Of a stretch of 64,000 bases of DNA, positions 21,157 to 32,274 are shown one piece after another. A program made the position numbers and the translations under genes. Origin of the DNA: Novosphingobium decolorationis (GTDB lineage: Bacteria > Pseudomonadota > Alphaproteobacteria > Sphingomonadales > Sphingomonadaceae). The notes under the pieces were generated by a model. That model searched no databases. It saw only the letters and a list, made by a program, of their open reading frames with translations, and was not told the origin of the DNA. The number at the start of each line of letters is the position of its first letter. Positions within the stretch are counted from its first letter, which is position 1. Location of the stretch: contig NZ_CP054856.1 in assembly GCF_018417475.1 (NCBI RefSeq), positions 1,953,001 to 2,017,000 of the forward strand, in the 5' to 3' direction.

Positions 21157-21756
21157 GGAAATCCCCCCAACTACTGTGGAATGGCAGCGTAATGCCAACG
21201 GCTTGACCACCGGCTAAAGACCGGAAGGAATTGTCCGCCGCATGCCTAATTCTTGCTCTTCACAACATACTTCGATATAGAACCGTTTACAAGAAGGTTG
21301 GCCTTTCGCTCGATCGTTTTCAGCCGCGAAATGGAGACGGAAACCGGAAAAAGAAGCAACTGCTCGCTTCGATCGGTGGACCAGCATTCCAGAGCGCGGC
21401 GATGCGATCGCCATGGCGTTCAAAAGAGTGTAATCGAGTGGATCAGGCGGATGCCAATGCTGTTTTATCGATCGGACAAGATGGGGTTTTCATAGAAAAG
21501 TGGGGAATTCCATCCGCCGAGTTTGCCCCAGCTTCAGCGGCGGGCGCGATCACATCGTTGCGCACCGTTCGTACCCATGCTCTTCATAGCTCCCCCATCA
21601 CCGGTCCAAGCGGCCGAGCATATCATAGGGGGCTCCTGCGATGGCGGCGTTGGGCTGCGTCAAGCAGAGGGCTTTGGAGGGACCGATACAAGCAGCCATC
21701 GGCTGTCAAAGGACCAAGAAGTATAGCGCGTGAATCCTTGGCACGGGGAGGGGCGC
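21157..21756. other. Non-coding spacer between divergent hydroxyacid dehydrogenase and XdhC genes
   Basis: About 600 bases that separate two divergent genes. Open frames exist on both strands (for example 21231-21767 plus), but they have no recognisable motif, no ribosome site and a composition unlike the neighbours. The part at 21240-21360 is comparatively AT-rich and probably contains the promoters. I see no tRNA, terminator or IS end. Confidence 0.5.
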
Positions 21757-22749
21757 ATGCAGCTTGAGGGCAATGATTGGCCTACCTTCGGTTGGATTTC
21801 CGATATCCGCCCGTGCCTTGAGAGCGCCCGCCGGCAGCATCGCAATGTCGTCCTGGGAACGATCACACGCCTCGTCGGCTCTTCGCCGCGTCCAGCAGGA
21901 ACACAGATGGTGTTCGATCAGGATCGGGCCGGCGGCTATTTTTCCGGAGGATGCCTGGAAGCGGATGTGGCCAACCATGCCGCTGAAGTGCTCCGCGATC
22001 GCACTCCCAAGACACTGCTTTACGGACAGGGAAGCCCCTGGATCGACATCAGGCTTCTTTGTGGCGGAACCATAGAAATCCTCCTCGAATCCATCGATTC
22101 CGAGGAACCCGCGGTCGCCGAATTGCTGCGCCTTGAGGTAGCTCGAATACCCGCTCTGTGGCGTAGTGACGGCTATGCCCGCACAGTCGAACCAGCTCCC
22201 CCCGATTGCCCCACCTGGGCCGCGGATGGGACGAAATATAGCCTTCGCTACGACCCCAAAAGTCGCCTAGTCGTTGTCGGCGGAGATCCGACCGCACTGG
22301 CTCTGGCAAAGTTGGCTTCCGATGCGGGTTTCGAAACCTATCTGATTCGCGGAAACGGACCTGGGACCACGCCTCCAATCGGCGGGTTGACCTATCTGAG
22401 AACCGCTCCTGCGGCCACGTTGCACGCGATGAGCCCGGATCCCTGGACCGCTGTGGTTTCGGTCACGCACGACGATGTCGTCGACGACGATGTCGTAACT
22501 TCGGCCCTGCGCTCCAGCGCCGGGTATATCGGTGTCCTCGGGGCCCGCTCAAGAATCGGATCGAGACGTGACCGATTGATAAAAGCGGGTTTCGGCGAAC
22601 ATGACCTAACCCGGATCCACGCGCCAATCGGTATCGCTGGTTGCGGGAAGACGCCTTGGGAAATCGCCGTTTCGATCGTTGCCGAGATCATGCAGTCGCG
22701 CAATCTGAGCGCGCGTGCACCGGAAAGCCAAATCAACCCGGCAGCCTGA
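21757..22749 (+). CDS. XdhC/CoxI family molybdenum cofactor insertion protein
   Basis: About 330 residues with both parts of the XdhC family. The N-terminal XdhC_CoxI domain shows LGTITRLVGSSPRPAGTQM and the conserved GGYFSGGCLEADV. The C-terminal Rossmann-like domain starts at RLVVVGGDPTALALAKLA and ends in GVLGARSRIGSRRDRL and GIAGCGKTPWEIAVSI. These proteins bind sulfurated Moco and load it into xanthine-dehydrogenase-type enzymes. The ATG at 21757 has a GGGAGGGG ribosome site; the upstream GTG (21730) does not. No large molybdoenzyme subunit is next to it, which is unusual. Confidence 0.9.
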   Translation: MQLEGNDWPTFGWISDIRPCLESARRQHRNVVLGTITRLVGSSPRPAGTQMVFDQDRAGGYFSGGCLEADVANHAAEVLRDRTPKTLLYGQGSPWIDIRLLCGGTIEILLESIDSEEPAVAELLRLEVARIPALWRSDGYARTVEPAPPDCPTWAADGTKYSLRYDPKSRLVVVGGDPTALALAKLASDAGFETYLIRGNGPGTTPPIGGLTYLRTAPAATLHAMSPDPWTAVVSVTHDDVVDDDVVTSALRSSAGYIGVLGARSRIGSRRDRLIKAGFGEHDLTRIHAPIGIAGCGKTPWEIAVSIVAEIMQSRNLSARAPESQINPAA

Positions 22750-22948
22750 TGTTTCGGAACTGCCGGGAGGCAGAGGGTCAGCTTGCGCGCTCCATAGCGC
22801 ATTATGCCGGCTCGCTTAGGACCCTTTGCCGATATATGCTATGGTCACGCCTTACGGCCCCGAGGCTTCAGCTTGATTGCACGAGGCTGTGGGGCGCAAC
22901 GAGCACAAGACGCCTTCCATGAGGAAAGAAGTCTGGCGGGAGCAATCG

Positions 22949-23917
22949 ATGAAAGACCATCGGAGCATATGGGAGACTCCCGGGGAGGAGCGACACGCGA
23001 ACCTGAATTTCTGGCAGGACGCGGTGCTAGCCACATTTTGCCGGGTCAACATTCATTCCCGGGCGCAAGATGATTTTCTCGGTCGGATCGAAAGGCATTC
23101 ATTCGATGAATTCGACCTGCTCGACATAAAGGTTTCTCCCCATACTTTTGAGCGCACCCCAGAATATATCGTCGATGACAGCTGTAACGATATTCTGATT
23201 AACACGATCAAAAGCGGTTATCTCAAATTCTATCAATTTGGCCGTGAGGATATCGTTGGGCCAGGGGACATGTTCCTCAGCGATAGCGCTTCGCCATTCA
23301 GCTATCTCTTCAACGACCCCATTGCGGTCCAGACTTTCAGAATTCCACGTCGGTTCCTTACGAGCCAAATCCCCAATGTCGAGGATGTAAGCGCGCGCAA
23401 GATCGATGCCGAGGGCCACTGGTCCAAGGCACTGGCTGCCTATATCGGCGCCCTGCAGGCCTCCGGCCGGGACCATCTGAGCCTGCAGCCGGCCTCGCAG
23501 TTCGCCGAGCAGATCGTAAGCCTCGTTCGCCTCGCAATCGGTCCTTCGATTTCGGATATTTCGCATCACCAGGCAAAAACGCTCACACGGATCCGCCAGG
23601 CGATGCGCGAAAGATTGAACGAGGAAGGCTTGTCGCCCAGGGAGATCGCGAATGACGTGGGCATCTCGAGAAGTTACCTAAATCTCCTGCTTGCCAAAGC
23701 CGACACCTCGTTCCGGCGTGAGTTGGATGGCATGCGGATCGATCTGGCCATGCGGATGCTGGGGCCATATGGCCGTCGATTGAGCATCAAGGAAGTCGCC
23801 CTGCAATGTGGCTTTGCCAACGGCGCCCACTTCTCACGCAAGTTCCGAGCCGCCCGCGGCATGCCGCCAAGCGAATACCGACACTTTGCTCTTGCCGCCG
23901 AACCCGAAGATGCCTGA
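22949..23917 (+). CDS. AraC family transcriptional regulator
   Basis: About 322 residues. An N-terminal AraC-binding-like domain (roughly 20-190, including HSFDEFDLLDIKVSPHTFER) is followed by a C-terminal double helix-turn-helix (about 225-315) with LSPREIANDVGISRSYLNLL and the second helix region IKEVALQCGFANGAHFSRKF, ending in GMPPSEYR. The start at 22949 has GGGAG six bases upstream; earlier in-frame starts at 22877 and 22919 are possible. It lies 1.4 kb from the Rieske oxygenase beta gene and resembles regulators of such enzymes, so it may control the oxygenase, but this is by proximity only. Confidence 0.88.
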   Translation: MKDHRSIWETPGEERHANLNFWQDAVLATFCRVNIHSRAQDDFLGRIERHSFDEFDLLDIKVSPHTFERTPEYIVDDSCNDILINTIKSGYLKFYQFGREDIVGPGDMFLSDSASPFSYLFNDPIAVQTFRIPRRFLTSQIPNVEDVSARKIDAEGHWSKALAAYIGALQASGRDHLSLQPASQFAEQIVSLVRLAIGPSISDISHHQAKTLTRIRQAMRERLNEEGLSPREIANDVGISRSYLNLLLAKADTSFRRELDGMRIDLAMRMLGPYGRRLSIKEVALQCGFANGAHFSRKFRAARGMPPSEYRHFALAAEPEDA

Positions 23918-23940
23918 CCTGATCGGCAGGACGCTGCCGT

Positions 23941-24105
23941 GATCCCGTCATCGAGGCGCTGGCGCATGACGAGCCATTGGCGCCGCGCCACCGCGACCAT
24001 GCGCTGAACAGCGACTGGCACGACCACCGGGATTGCCATATTACGCCTGACGATGAAACCTTTCAGCTTGTGCGCTTGGGATCGCACGCGGAATTGGGAT
24101 GGTGA
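23941..24105 (+). pseudogene. YafQ/RelE-family toxin remnant
   Basis: In one frame, bases 23941-24105 read PVIEALAHDEPLAPRHRDH, then a NSDWHDHRDCHITPD segment and TFQLVRLGSHAELGW before the stop. This matches the C-terminal half of YafQ-type mRNA interferases (LPxRYRDHxL, W..RECHI.PDW, L.R.GSHAEL). Compared with my memory of the family, about six residues of the core strand after the PD are missing and there is no N-terminal half or start. No antitoxin gene is adjacent. It is a decayed fragment. Confidence 0.6.
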
Positions 24106-24234
24106 TGCCCGCGTATGGCGGGAGTCATCCAACTCCCGTTACAATTCCCTGCTTTCCCGAAGATGATAGTTTTAGGAATGGCGCAGGCAAATCGCTGATA
24201 CTCTAATAACACTGACTGATCGGGGAGGCACAAC

Positions 24235-24816
24235 ATGACGACCGACCATTCCGCTGGCTGGGATGCCGTCGCTGAGCGGTTCATGGCTATCCGTTCGGAG
24301 ATCGGTGTGACATTAGTCCGATCTTGGGCGCGGGACAGTCTGCCTTCATCAGCCGCTATACTCGATATAGGGTGCGGGTCCGGCGTGCCAATTGCCCAAG
24401 CATTGGTAGACGATGGCTTCTCTGTCTGGGGGATCGATGCGTCGCCTTCACTTATCTCGGCCTACCGGCGTCAGCTGCCTGACATGCCTGCCGCCTGTGA
24501 ACCAGTGCAGAACAGTGACTTCTTTGGCCGCACCTTTGTCGGTGCCGTATCGATCGGCCTCGTCTTCCTGCTTCATGCGGCCGACCAGCGGAAGCTTCTC
24601 AGTAATGCGGCAAGCGTGTTGGAACCGGGCGGACGATTTCTGTTCAGCGCCCCGCGCGAGGTTTGCGAATGGAGTGATACACTGACCGGCCGCACATCAA
24701 TGTCGCTAGGAGCGGACGCCTATGCGGCGCATCTCGCCATAGTAGGACTCAGTTTGGCACACTGCCATTCCGATGAGGGCGGGAACAACTACTACGAGGC
24801 GGTTAAACCCATTTAA
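24235..24816 (+). CDS. Class I SAM-dependent methyltransferase
   Basis: A 193-residue single-domain methyltransferase. The SAM-binding motif I is ILDIGCGSGVPIAQAL (about residues 43-58), motif II acid is in VWGIDASPSLI, and the post-motif region SIGLVFLLHAADQRKLL followed by LEPGGRFLFSAP fits the Methyltransf_11/25 group. A GGGGAGG ribosome site lies six bases before the ATG. It stands alone between a toxin remnant and the Rieske genes. Its substrate is unknown. Confidence 0.85.
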   Translation: MTTDHSAGWDAVAERFMAIRSEIGVTLVRSWARDSLPSSAAILDIGCGSGVPIAQALVDDGFSVWGIDASPSLISAYRRQLPDMPAACEPVQNSDFFGRTFVGAVSIGLVFLLHAADQRKLLSNAASVLEPGGRFLFSAPREVCEWSDTLTGRTSMSLGADAYAAHLAIVGLSLAHCHSDEGGNNYYEAVKPI

Positions 24817-25309
24817 CGCGCCCCCAACGATCTCGAAGGCGGGCTCCGCTTTTCCCAAACCGGTTCACAATTGCCAATTCCCAAAATGTACCATCGAACA
24901 TGGAGGAACGGGAAAACTCAAGACGCCGGCGAACACATCAATTCCGTCCCATGTCTGACCTACCCCGGCGGGATGGCGGAGATCGCACGACAAACGCTGC
25001 CGGATTGGCAAAATGCAAGACAACGCCGATCACCGGGTTTTCCGTCACCCCCTCGCGGTTCCCTGTTCCGCCTCGAACGTGCATTTGCCTCTGCGATGCC
25101 ACAGAGCCAGCGCATTGGCGCGATCATCGTCCGGCAGATCGACCAGCCCGCCTTGAAGATATGATGAGAACATCTCTCCATATCTAACTTCTCGAGCCCT
25201 TAGGCACGTCCCGCAACTCCCAGCTATGAAAGGATTGCAGGCGCTCGCCATGCTTGCGAGAAGGGAAGTCTCACGGCAGCAAAGATTTAAGTGTGACGCG
25301 CTCGGGTCG
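24817..25309. other. Spacer with no identifiable gene
   Basis: About 490 bases between the methyltransferase stop and the convergent end of the Rieske beta subunit gene. Short open frames on both strands show no family similarity and no ribosome sites. I see no clear terminator hairpin for either gene. It may be an eroded gene remnant, but nothing supports a name. Confidence 0.45.
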
Positions 25310-25840
25310 TCAGACGAAGACACTCAGGTTGGGCGTGTGCAAGACGGTGTCAATAGGAATTGCCCGACGGCTCAGCAGCAGCGGCCTTTCCGCTCCCAGT
25401 GAAATCCTGTCGGATCGCCGTACGGCGATTGTATCGCATGGACGATCAGAGTTGCGCTGGCGGCAAAGCAGAAGGGCGCTATCGACCTCAAATATCGCCT
25501 CCTCATCCGTTGGATTGACGAGGACACTCCCGACAACACGCAGCGTCCGCGATGCCGGGCGTTCCGCCCAGGCCTCCCCACAATGGAAACGCGCGACGCG
25601 AAGCTTCAGCAACTCCTTGTTGTCGCAAATATGGTAACAGCCGCTCTTGGTTTCATCGACAAACTCGCGGCGTGAAAGGCGGATCGGGACCTCATATGTT
25701 ATCTGGTCACCGAGCATGTCGAGCCACTCATCGTAACGGCGTTCATCCAGCAGCTTCGCCTCCAGCGAAAGAAACCGTGAAGCGAGATGAGACATTTCCA
25801 TCGTCGACCCAACCGACCTTTCCATGAGCATAGTTTTCAT
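25310..25840 (-). CDS. Aromatic-ring-hydroxylating dioxygenase beta subunit
   Basis: Small structural subunit (176 residues, NTF2/cone fold) of a Rieske non-haem iron oxygenase. Typical segments are FLSLEAKLLDERRYDEWLDM, the DQITYEVPIR strand, LRVARFHCGEAWAERPASRT and LLLSRRAIPIDTVL at the C-terminus. The conserved Arg-Val-x-Arg region (LRVARF) is seen. The gene follows the alpha subunit with a 7-base gap. It is intact, but its partner alpha gene is interrupted by nested insertion elements, so the enzyme is presumably not made. Confidence 0.9.
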   Translation of the reverse strand: MKTMLMERSVGSTMEMSHLASRFLSLEAKLLDERRYDEWLDMLGDQITYEVPIRLSRREFVDETKSGCYHICDNKELLKLRVARFHCGEAWAERPASRTLRVVGSVLVNPTDEEAIFEVDSALLLCRQRNSDRPCDTIAVRRSDRISLGAERPLLLSRRAIPIDTVLHTPNLSVFV

Positions 25841-25847
25841 GTCGACC

Positions 25848-26913
25848 TCACCCGTTCCGCATCATTTTCAGCCACTGTTTCCAGAAGCCGGCCTGGAGAT
25901 ACTCACCATAATAGGTGTCGAAGAATTGCCCTGGTCCCTTCCAGTCCGGATTCGGTTCGGGACGCTTCTGTTGATAGTTGAGTTCTGCGCCCACTTTGCG
26001 GTTCCACGGACTCTGTGCGGCTTTGGACGCGCCTTCCCAGATCGTCATATCGTCCTGCTCGAAGATGCCGCCGGCGCCGAAGGTATATTGACCGGATAGG
26101 TAAGCCTTGCGCTGATATTCCTCCGGCATGAAGGCAAAGTTGAACTGCCAGTGCCAGACTTCCATTACGCCGGGTGCGATCGGGCTCCACACCCGGATGT
26201 CAGTATTCGGTATCGGAAACTCTCCCGGCCCCGGTGGTTCGGGCATCCGCAAATAGCTGAAGTTAGGAAAGATCGTCCCGACAGAAGGAGGAACAGTCAC
26301 GAGCAGCTCTCTTTGCGTCTCATCCAAGGCGCTAAGGTCGAACTGGCTGGCGAGTTCCTCGGGAAAACCCCAATATTTGAAAGGAGGACCAAACCATTCG
26401 GGTAGCCGGTAACCGAGAAACTCATGACCGTTTTCAAAGAGGAAGCCGTGCGCATATTGGCCGCCCTCGCGCACGTCGCCAGGCAGATAGCCCGTCAATG
26501 TTACGGAGTGATGCGCCGTGCCGATATGGTAGGTGTCACCCACGAAATTTTCGGCACCGCTCTTCCAGTCGGCGTGCAGGATGAAGCGCTCCGGGGGAGC
26601 AAGGGCTTTGACGCCGTCGGGATGAAGGCCAAAGATCGCATCGAACATCCAGGCGGCACCGCCTAGATAGTCTCTCAGGCTCTCGGCCTCTTCCGACAGA
26701 CAAGCAAATATGAATCCGTGGATGCTGTCCACCTTGGGCGCACGCCGCAGGCCCCATTCAGAAGCATTGAGCCGGCCTCCATAGGCAGCTTGCATTTCCG
26801 GAGCGCCGACGAAGCTGCCGTCGTTCTTGAAAACCCACCCATGATAGGGGCATTTGAAATGGGAGGCGTTGCCGTAGTCTTCCTGGCACACATGGCTGCC
26901 GCGATGCGGGCAA
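25848..26913 (-). pseudogene. Rieske dioxygenase alpha subunit, C-terminal part
   Basis: About 354 codons of the catalytic subunit. It begins with PHRGSHVCQED (second half of the first Rieske ligand pair), then CPYHGWVF completes C-x-H...C-x2-H. The mononuclear iron site is in ENFVGDTYHIGTAHHS. The start and first 97 codons are at 30814-31104, beyond the insertion. Deleting 26910-30813 (one GCAA copy plus the elements) rejoins the frame exactly to give 450 residues, the usual length. The substrate is not identifiable; the presence of a beta subunit excludes the alpha-only phthalate/vanillate type. Confidence 0.92.
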
Positions 26914-26947
26914 TGGACTGCCCGCGATGATTGGTCCGGTTGCATAG

Positions 26948-27844
26948 TTAGCTGATCTGGATTTCTGATGCCAGCCTGGGCGGGAGGCGGAGCGTAGCGG
27001 AGCCGAGCGGCCAGGCTGGCATCTTGACTGTTTCCGGGGCTGGAGGGCGGTAGCCGAGGCTGCTGTGTGGGCGCAGTCGGTTGTAATGCTCGCGCCACCA
27101 GCCCGTGACGCAGCGGACCTCCTCCAGGCTGTAGAAGATCTCGCCATTGAGCAGTTCATCGCGAAGGCGGGCATTGAAGCTCTCGATATATCCATTCTCC
27201 CAGGGGCTGCCGGGTTCGATGTAGAGGGTGGTGACACCGAGCCGACCCAGCCACTCTCGCACCGCATGGGCGACGAACTCGGGACCATTATCGGACCGGA
27301 TATGTTCAGGCGGCCCATGCTCGATGAACAGGTCGGCCAACACGTCGATCACGTCGTTGGACCGGAACCGTCGCAGCGGCACCATCGCCAGACATTCGCG
27401 GCTGAACTCGTCGATGATATTGAGCATCCGGAACTTGCGTCCGTTGCGCGTCTTATCCTCGACGAAGTCGTAAGACCACACATGCCCGCGATGCTGTGGC
27501 CGCAACCTTATACACGACCCATCGCCCAGCCAGAGCCGACGTCGTTTCGGTTGCCTCTTCGGCACTTTAAGACCCTCCCGCCGCCAGATGCGTTCCACTA
27601 CCGACAAGCTGACCTGCCAGCCTGCATGGCCGAGCAAGGCATGGATACGGCGATAGCCGTACCGGCCATAATCCCTGGCCAGCGCGATGATGTCGGCCGT
27701 CAGATGCCGTTCGTCGGCATCATCCTTGGGACGATGTCGCTGCGCTGAACGATGCTGAACCAGAACACGGCAGGTCCGCCGCTCCGATACCGGAAGAACC
27801 CGGCGGACCTGCTCGATCGCTTCACGGCGACGGGAGGGACTCAA
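26948..27844 (-). CDS. IS3-family OrfB transposase (DDE integrase core)
   Basis: 298 residues with an N-terminal HTH_21-like region (GRYGYRRIHALLGHAGW) and an rve integrase core. The catalytic triad lies in WSYDFVEDKTRNGRKF (first Asp), HIRSDNGPEF (second Asp) and GSPWENGYIESFNARLRDE (Glu). The C-terminal WWREHYNRLRPHSSLGY is typical of IS3 elements. It overlaps the end of orfA at a TTTTTGA run, consistent with production by -1 frameshifting as an OrfAB fusion. The enzyme looks intact, but its orfA partner in this copy is cut by IS21-A. Confidence 0.93.
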   Translation of the reverse strand: MSPSRRREAIEQVRRVLPVSERRTCRVLVQHRSAQRHRPKDDADERHLTADIIALARDYGRYGYRRIHALLGHAGWQVSLSVVERIWRREGLKVPKRQPKRRRLWLGDGSCIRLRPQHRGHVWSYDFVEDKTRNGRKFRMLNIIDEFSRECLAMVPLRRFRSNDVIDVLADLFIEHGPPEHIRSDNGPEFVAHAVREWLGRLGVTTLYIEPGSPWENGYIESFNARLRDELLNGEIFYSLEEVRCVTGWWREHYNRLRPHSSLGYRPPAPETVKMPAWPLGSATLRLPPRLASEIQIS

Positions 27845-28075
27845 AAAGTCAGCTTCGACGCCTCTTGCAGGATCGCCTTGTCCAGCGCCAGATCCGCAAC
27901 CAGCTTCTTCAGCTGCGCATTTTCCCGCTCCAGATCCTTCATCCGACGCACCTGGTCGACCTTCAGGCCACCATATTCCTTACGCCACCTATACAGCGTC
28001 TGTTCGGCAATCCCGATCTGCCGACAAGCCTCGACGGCGGTCCCGCCTCGACCGACAATCACATCCACCTCACGC
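27841..28075 (-). pseudogene. IS3-family OrfA, C-terminal part (cut by IS21-A)
   Basis: Carries the helix-turn-helix and leucine-zipper segment (VDVIVGRGGTAVEACRQIG through MKDLERENAQLKKLVADLAL) and ends at SKLTF. The first 44 coding bases, starting with ATG at 30744, are on the far side of the inner element (30701-30744). The reconstructed protein equals the intact 92-residue OrfA at 31459. Confidence 0.9.
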
Positions 28076-28157
28076 TGTAGCGCGACAAACAGGATGAGGA
28101 TTGCGCGTCAATCAGGATGAGAATGTGATTGTCGCGGCGCGTCATTCAGTGCCGATT

Positions 28158-30512
<2,355 letters not shown>

Positions 30513-30813
30513 ACGTCAGGTCCTCCTCCCTAGGAAAACCCAATGCATAGCGACCACCACGACCATCACAGGCACCCTTCAAAAGGCGCCCCCTGCGTTC
30601 CGGCATCGGCTACGGGCTACGCCCTTCGCCAATCCCGGAACGCAAGATTCTCATCTTGTTTGTCGCGCTTTCTCAACCTGAATGTCGCGCGACATCACGC
30701 AGCTTCGCGATGATCTGCTCCGGCGTAAATCGCTGACGTCCCATATATTTCTCCAATTCTTATGCCCTCTCGGGCTCTCTCCAGAATTGGACCAATTTTC
30801 TCAAGGCAGACCA

Positions 30814-31104
30814 GCAATGATTGAGCAGGACGCTGAACTCGCCCTTCGAACTGCGAGTTACGATGACATTGTCGAGCCCGATTTTGCGCAGCACATAATC
30901 ACCGTTCTTGGGCAACTCGCTTTCATGCGCCACGAACACCCAGGCGCGCGTGAAAATGCGGTCTACTTCCGCGCGGAACACCGCATCGTCCGCAAACACT
31001 TCCACGGGCAAAGTGCCACGCTCCAAGCCTCTCTCGACCCGGTCGCACAGATCCTCCAGCACCGTGCCGTCATCGCGGGGTATCGTTCTTTGATGTATGT
31101 TCAC
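30814..31104 (-). pseudogene. Rieske dioxygenase alpha subunit, N-terminal part
   Basis: The first 97 codons of the alpha subunit, from a GTG at 31104 with AGGGAG seven bases upstream. They encode an N-terminal helix, RIFTRAWVFVAHESELPKNG (typical start of the Rieske domain) and end at SVLLNHC, the first cluster cysteine, where the IS3 end begins. The remainder is at 25848-26909. It is not functional alone. Confidence 0.9.
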
Positions 31105-31389
31105 GCGGCGTCTCCCTGCGCGATGCCCACTTGCGGGCACGAATTGTTTCATGCTTCCTCCATGCCGCAGAGCCTGTCTCCAGGGACTGACCCGGCTCTC
31201 CAGGACCATGCGGAGGGAAGTACGCGAAGACGCTTATATCAGCAGTCGCGCCAGCTATGTTATCCGAGCGGCCTTCCAATTATGTCCCGGTGCCCAATCC
31301 AGCTGGAGACGGGGACCATGAATTGCTATATTCTCTGGAATATATTGATCGCGCATTCGAAAGCGAATTATGAACCGCAATCCTGGAAT
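31105..31389. promoter_or_regulatory. Upstream region of the Rieske alpha gene, ended by an IS3 copy
   Basis: About 285 bases between the alpha start and the left end of a second, oppositely oriented IS3 copy. The stretch 31310-31390 is AT-rich (TATATTCTCTGGAATATATT contains a short palindrome) and is the likely promoter or activator-binding area. Whatever lay upstream originally was replaced by the IS copy. No gene is evident; a 38-codon frame from 31257 has no ribosome site. Confidence 0.4.
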
Positions 31390-31458
31390 TGGTCTGCCTT
31401 GAGAAAATTGGTCCAATTCTGGAGAGAGCCCGAGAGGGCATAAGAATTGGAGAAATAT

Positions 31459-31737
31459 ATGGGACGTCAGCGATTTACGCCGGAGCAGATCATCGCGAAG
31501 CTGCGTGAGGTGGATGTGATTGTCGGTCGAGGCGGGACCGCCGTCGAGGCTTGTCGGCAGATCGGGATTGCCGAACAGACGCTGTATAGGTGGCGTAAGG
31601 AATATGGTGGCCTGAAGGTCGACCAGGTGCGTCGGATGAAGGATCTGGAGCGGGAAAATGCGCAGCTGAAGAAGCTGGTTGCGGATCTGGCGCTGGACAA
31701 GGCGATCCTGCAAGAGGCGTCGAAGCTGACTTTTTGA
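31459..31737 (+). CDS. IS3-family OrfA transposase subunit (intact)
   Basis: 92 residues: a helix-turn-helix (RFTPEQIIAKLREVDVIV, then ACRQIGIAEQTLYRWRKEY) and a leucine-zipper-like tail (MKDLERENAQLKKLVADLAL). The ATG at 31459 has GGAG seven bases upstream. The end overlaps orfB at ACTTTTTGAG, a possible -1 slippage site for making OrfAB. It is the only uninterrupted OrfA of this IS type in the window. Confidence 0.9.
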   Translation: MGRQRFTPEQIIAKLREVDVIVGRGGTAVEACRQIGIAEQTLYRWRKEYGGLKVDQVRRMKDLERENAQLKKLVADLALDKAILQEASKLTF

Positions 31738-32151
31738 GTCCCTCCCGTCGCCGTGAAGCGATCGAGCAGGTCCGCCGGGTTCTTCCGGTATCGGAGCGGC
31801 GGACCTGCCGTGTTCTGGTTCAGCATCGTTCAACGCAGCGACATCGTCCCAAGGATGATGCCGACGAACGGCATCTGACGGCCGACATCATCGCGCTGGC
31901 CAGGGATTATGGCCGGTACGGCTATCGCCGTATCCATGCCTTGCTCGGCCATGCAGGCTGGCAGGTCAGCTTGTCGGTAGTGGAACGCATCTGGCGGCGG
32001 GAGGGTCTTAAAGTGCCGAAGAGGCAACCGAAACGACGTCGGCTCTGGCTGGGCGATGGGTCGTGTATAAGGTTGCGGCCACAGCATCGCGGGCATGTGT
32101 GGTCTTACGACTTCGTCGAGGATAAGACGCGCAACGGACGCAAGTTCCGGA
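31734..32151 (+). pseudogene. IS3-family OrfB, truncated by IS21-B
   Basis: N-terminal 139 codons of OrfB, including the HTH region and the first catalytic Asp (WSYDFVEDKTRNGRKFRM). IS21-B starts directly after the codons for FRM, and translation runs into it. The second Asp and the Glu of the DDE triad are lost. The intact homologue is at 26948-27844. Confidence 0.9.
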
Positions 32152-32210
32152 TGTCAACGGCGGAGCAAAAGTCGGCCATTCGGCGGCGTAAAACCAGGCC
32201 ATCGTGTTAC

Positions 32211-32263
32211 ATGCCGGGGGGAGTGGCGTGAGGGCGTAGCCCGAGGGCCACTCCCCCCGGCAT
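32211..32263. terminator. 17-bp perfect hairpin inside IS21-B, copy 1
   Basis: ATGCCGGGGGGAGTGGC (32211-32227) pairs perfectly with GCCACTCCCCCCGGCAT (32247-32263) across a 19-base loop, downstream of istB and next to the left end. It could end istAB transcription or shield the element from outside transcription. There is no T-run, so a factor-independent terminator is not certain. The same hairpin is in copy 2 at 45193-45245. Confidence 0.5.
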
Positions 32264-32274
32264 TGGTGTAATTT

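Larger units (their letters stand above)
31390..32151 (+). mobile_element. IS3-family (IS407-like) element, right part deleted
   Basis: Left end TGGTCTGCCTTGAG at 31390, with a complete orfA and about half of orfB, nearly identical to the copy at 26914-30813 but in opposite orientation. It ends abruptly at 32151, where IS21-B begins. The right half is not found beyond IS21-B, so IS21-B insertion was accompanied or followed by a deletion. Confidence 0.92.

Noticed and set aside
21231..21767. A 178-codon open frame upstream of the XdhC gene
   Set aside because: No ribosome site, no family similarity and irregular composition; it also overlaps the better-supported start of the XdhC gene.
31257..31373. 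A 38-codon small ORF upstream of the Rieske alpha gene
   Set aside because: No ribosome site and no recognisable sequence. It may be the eroded end of an older gene, but there is no support.
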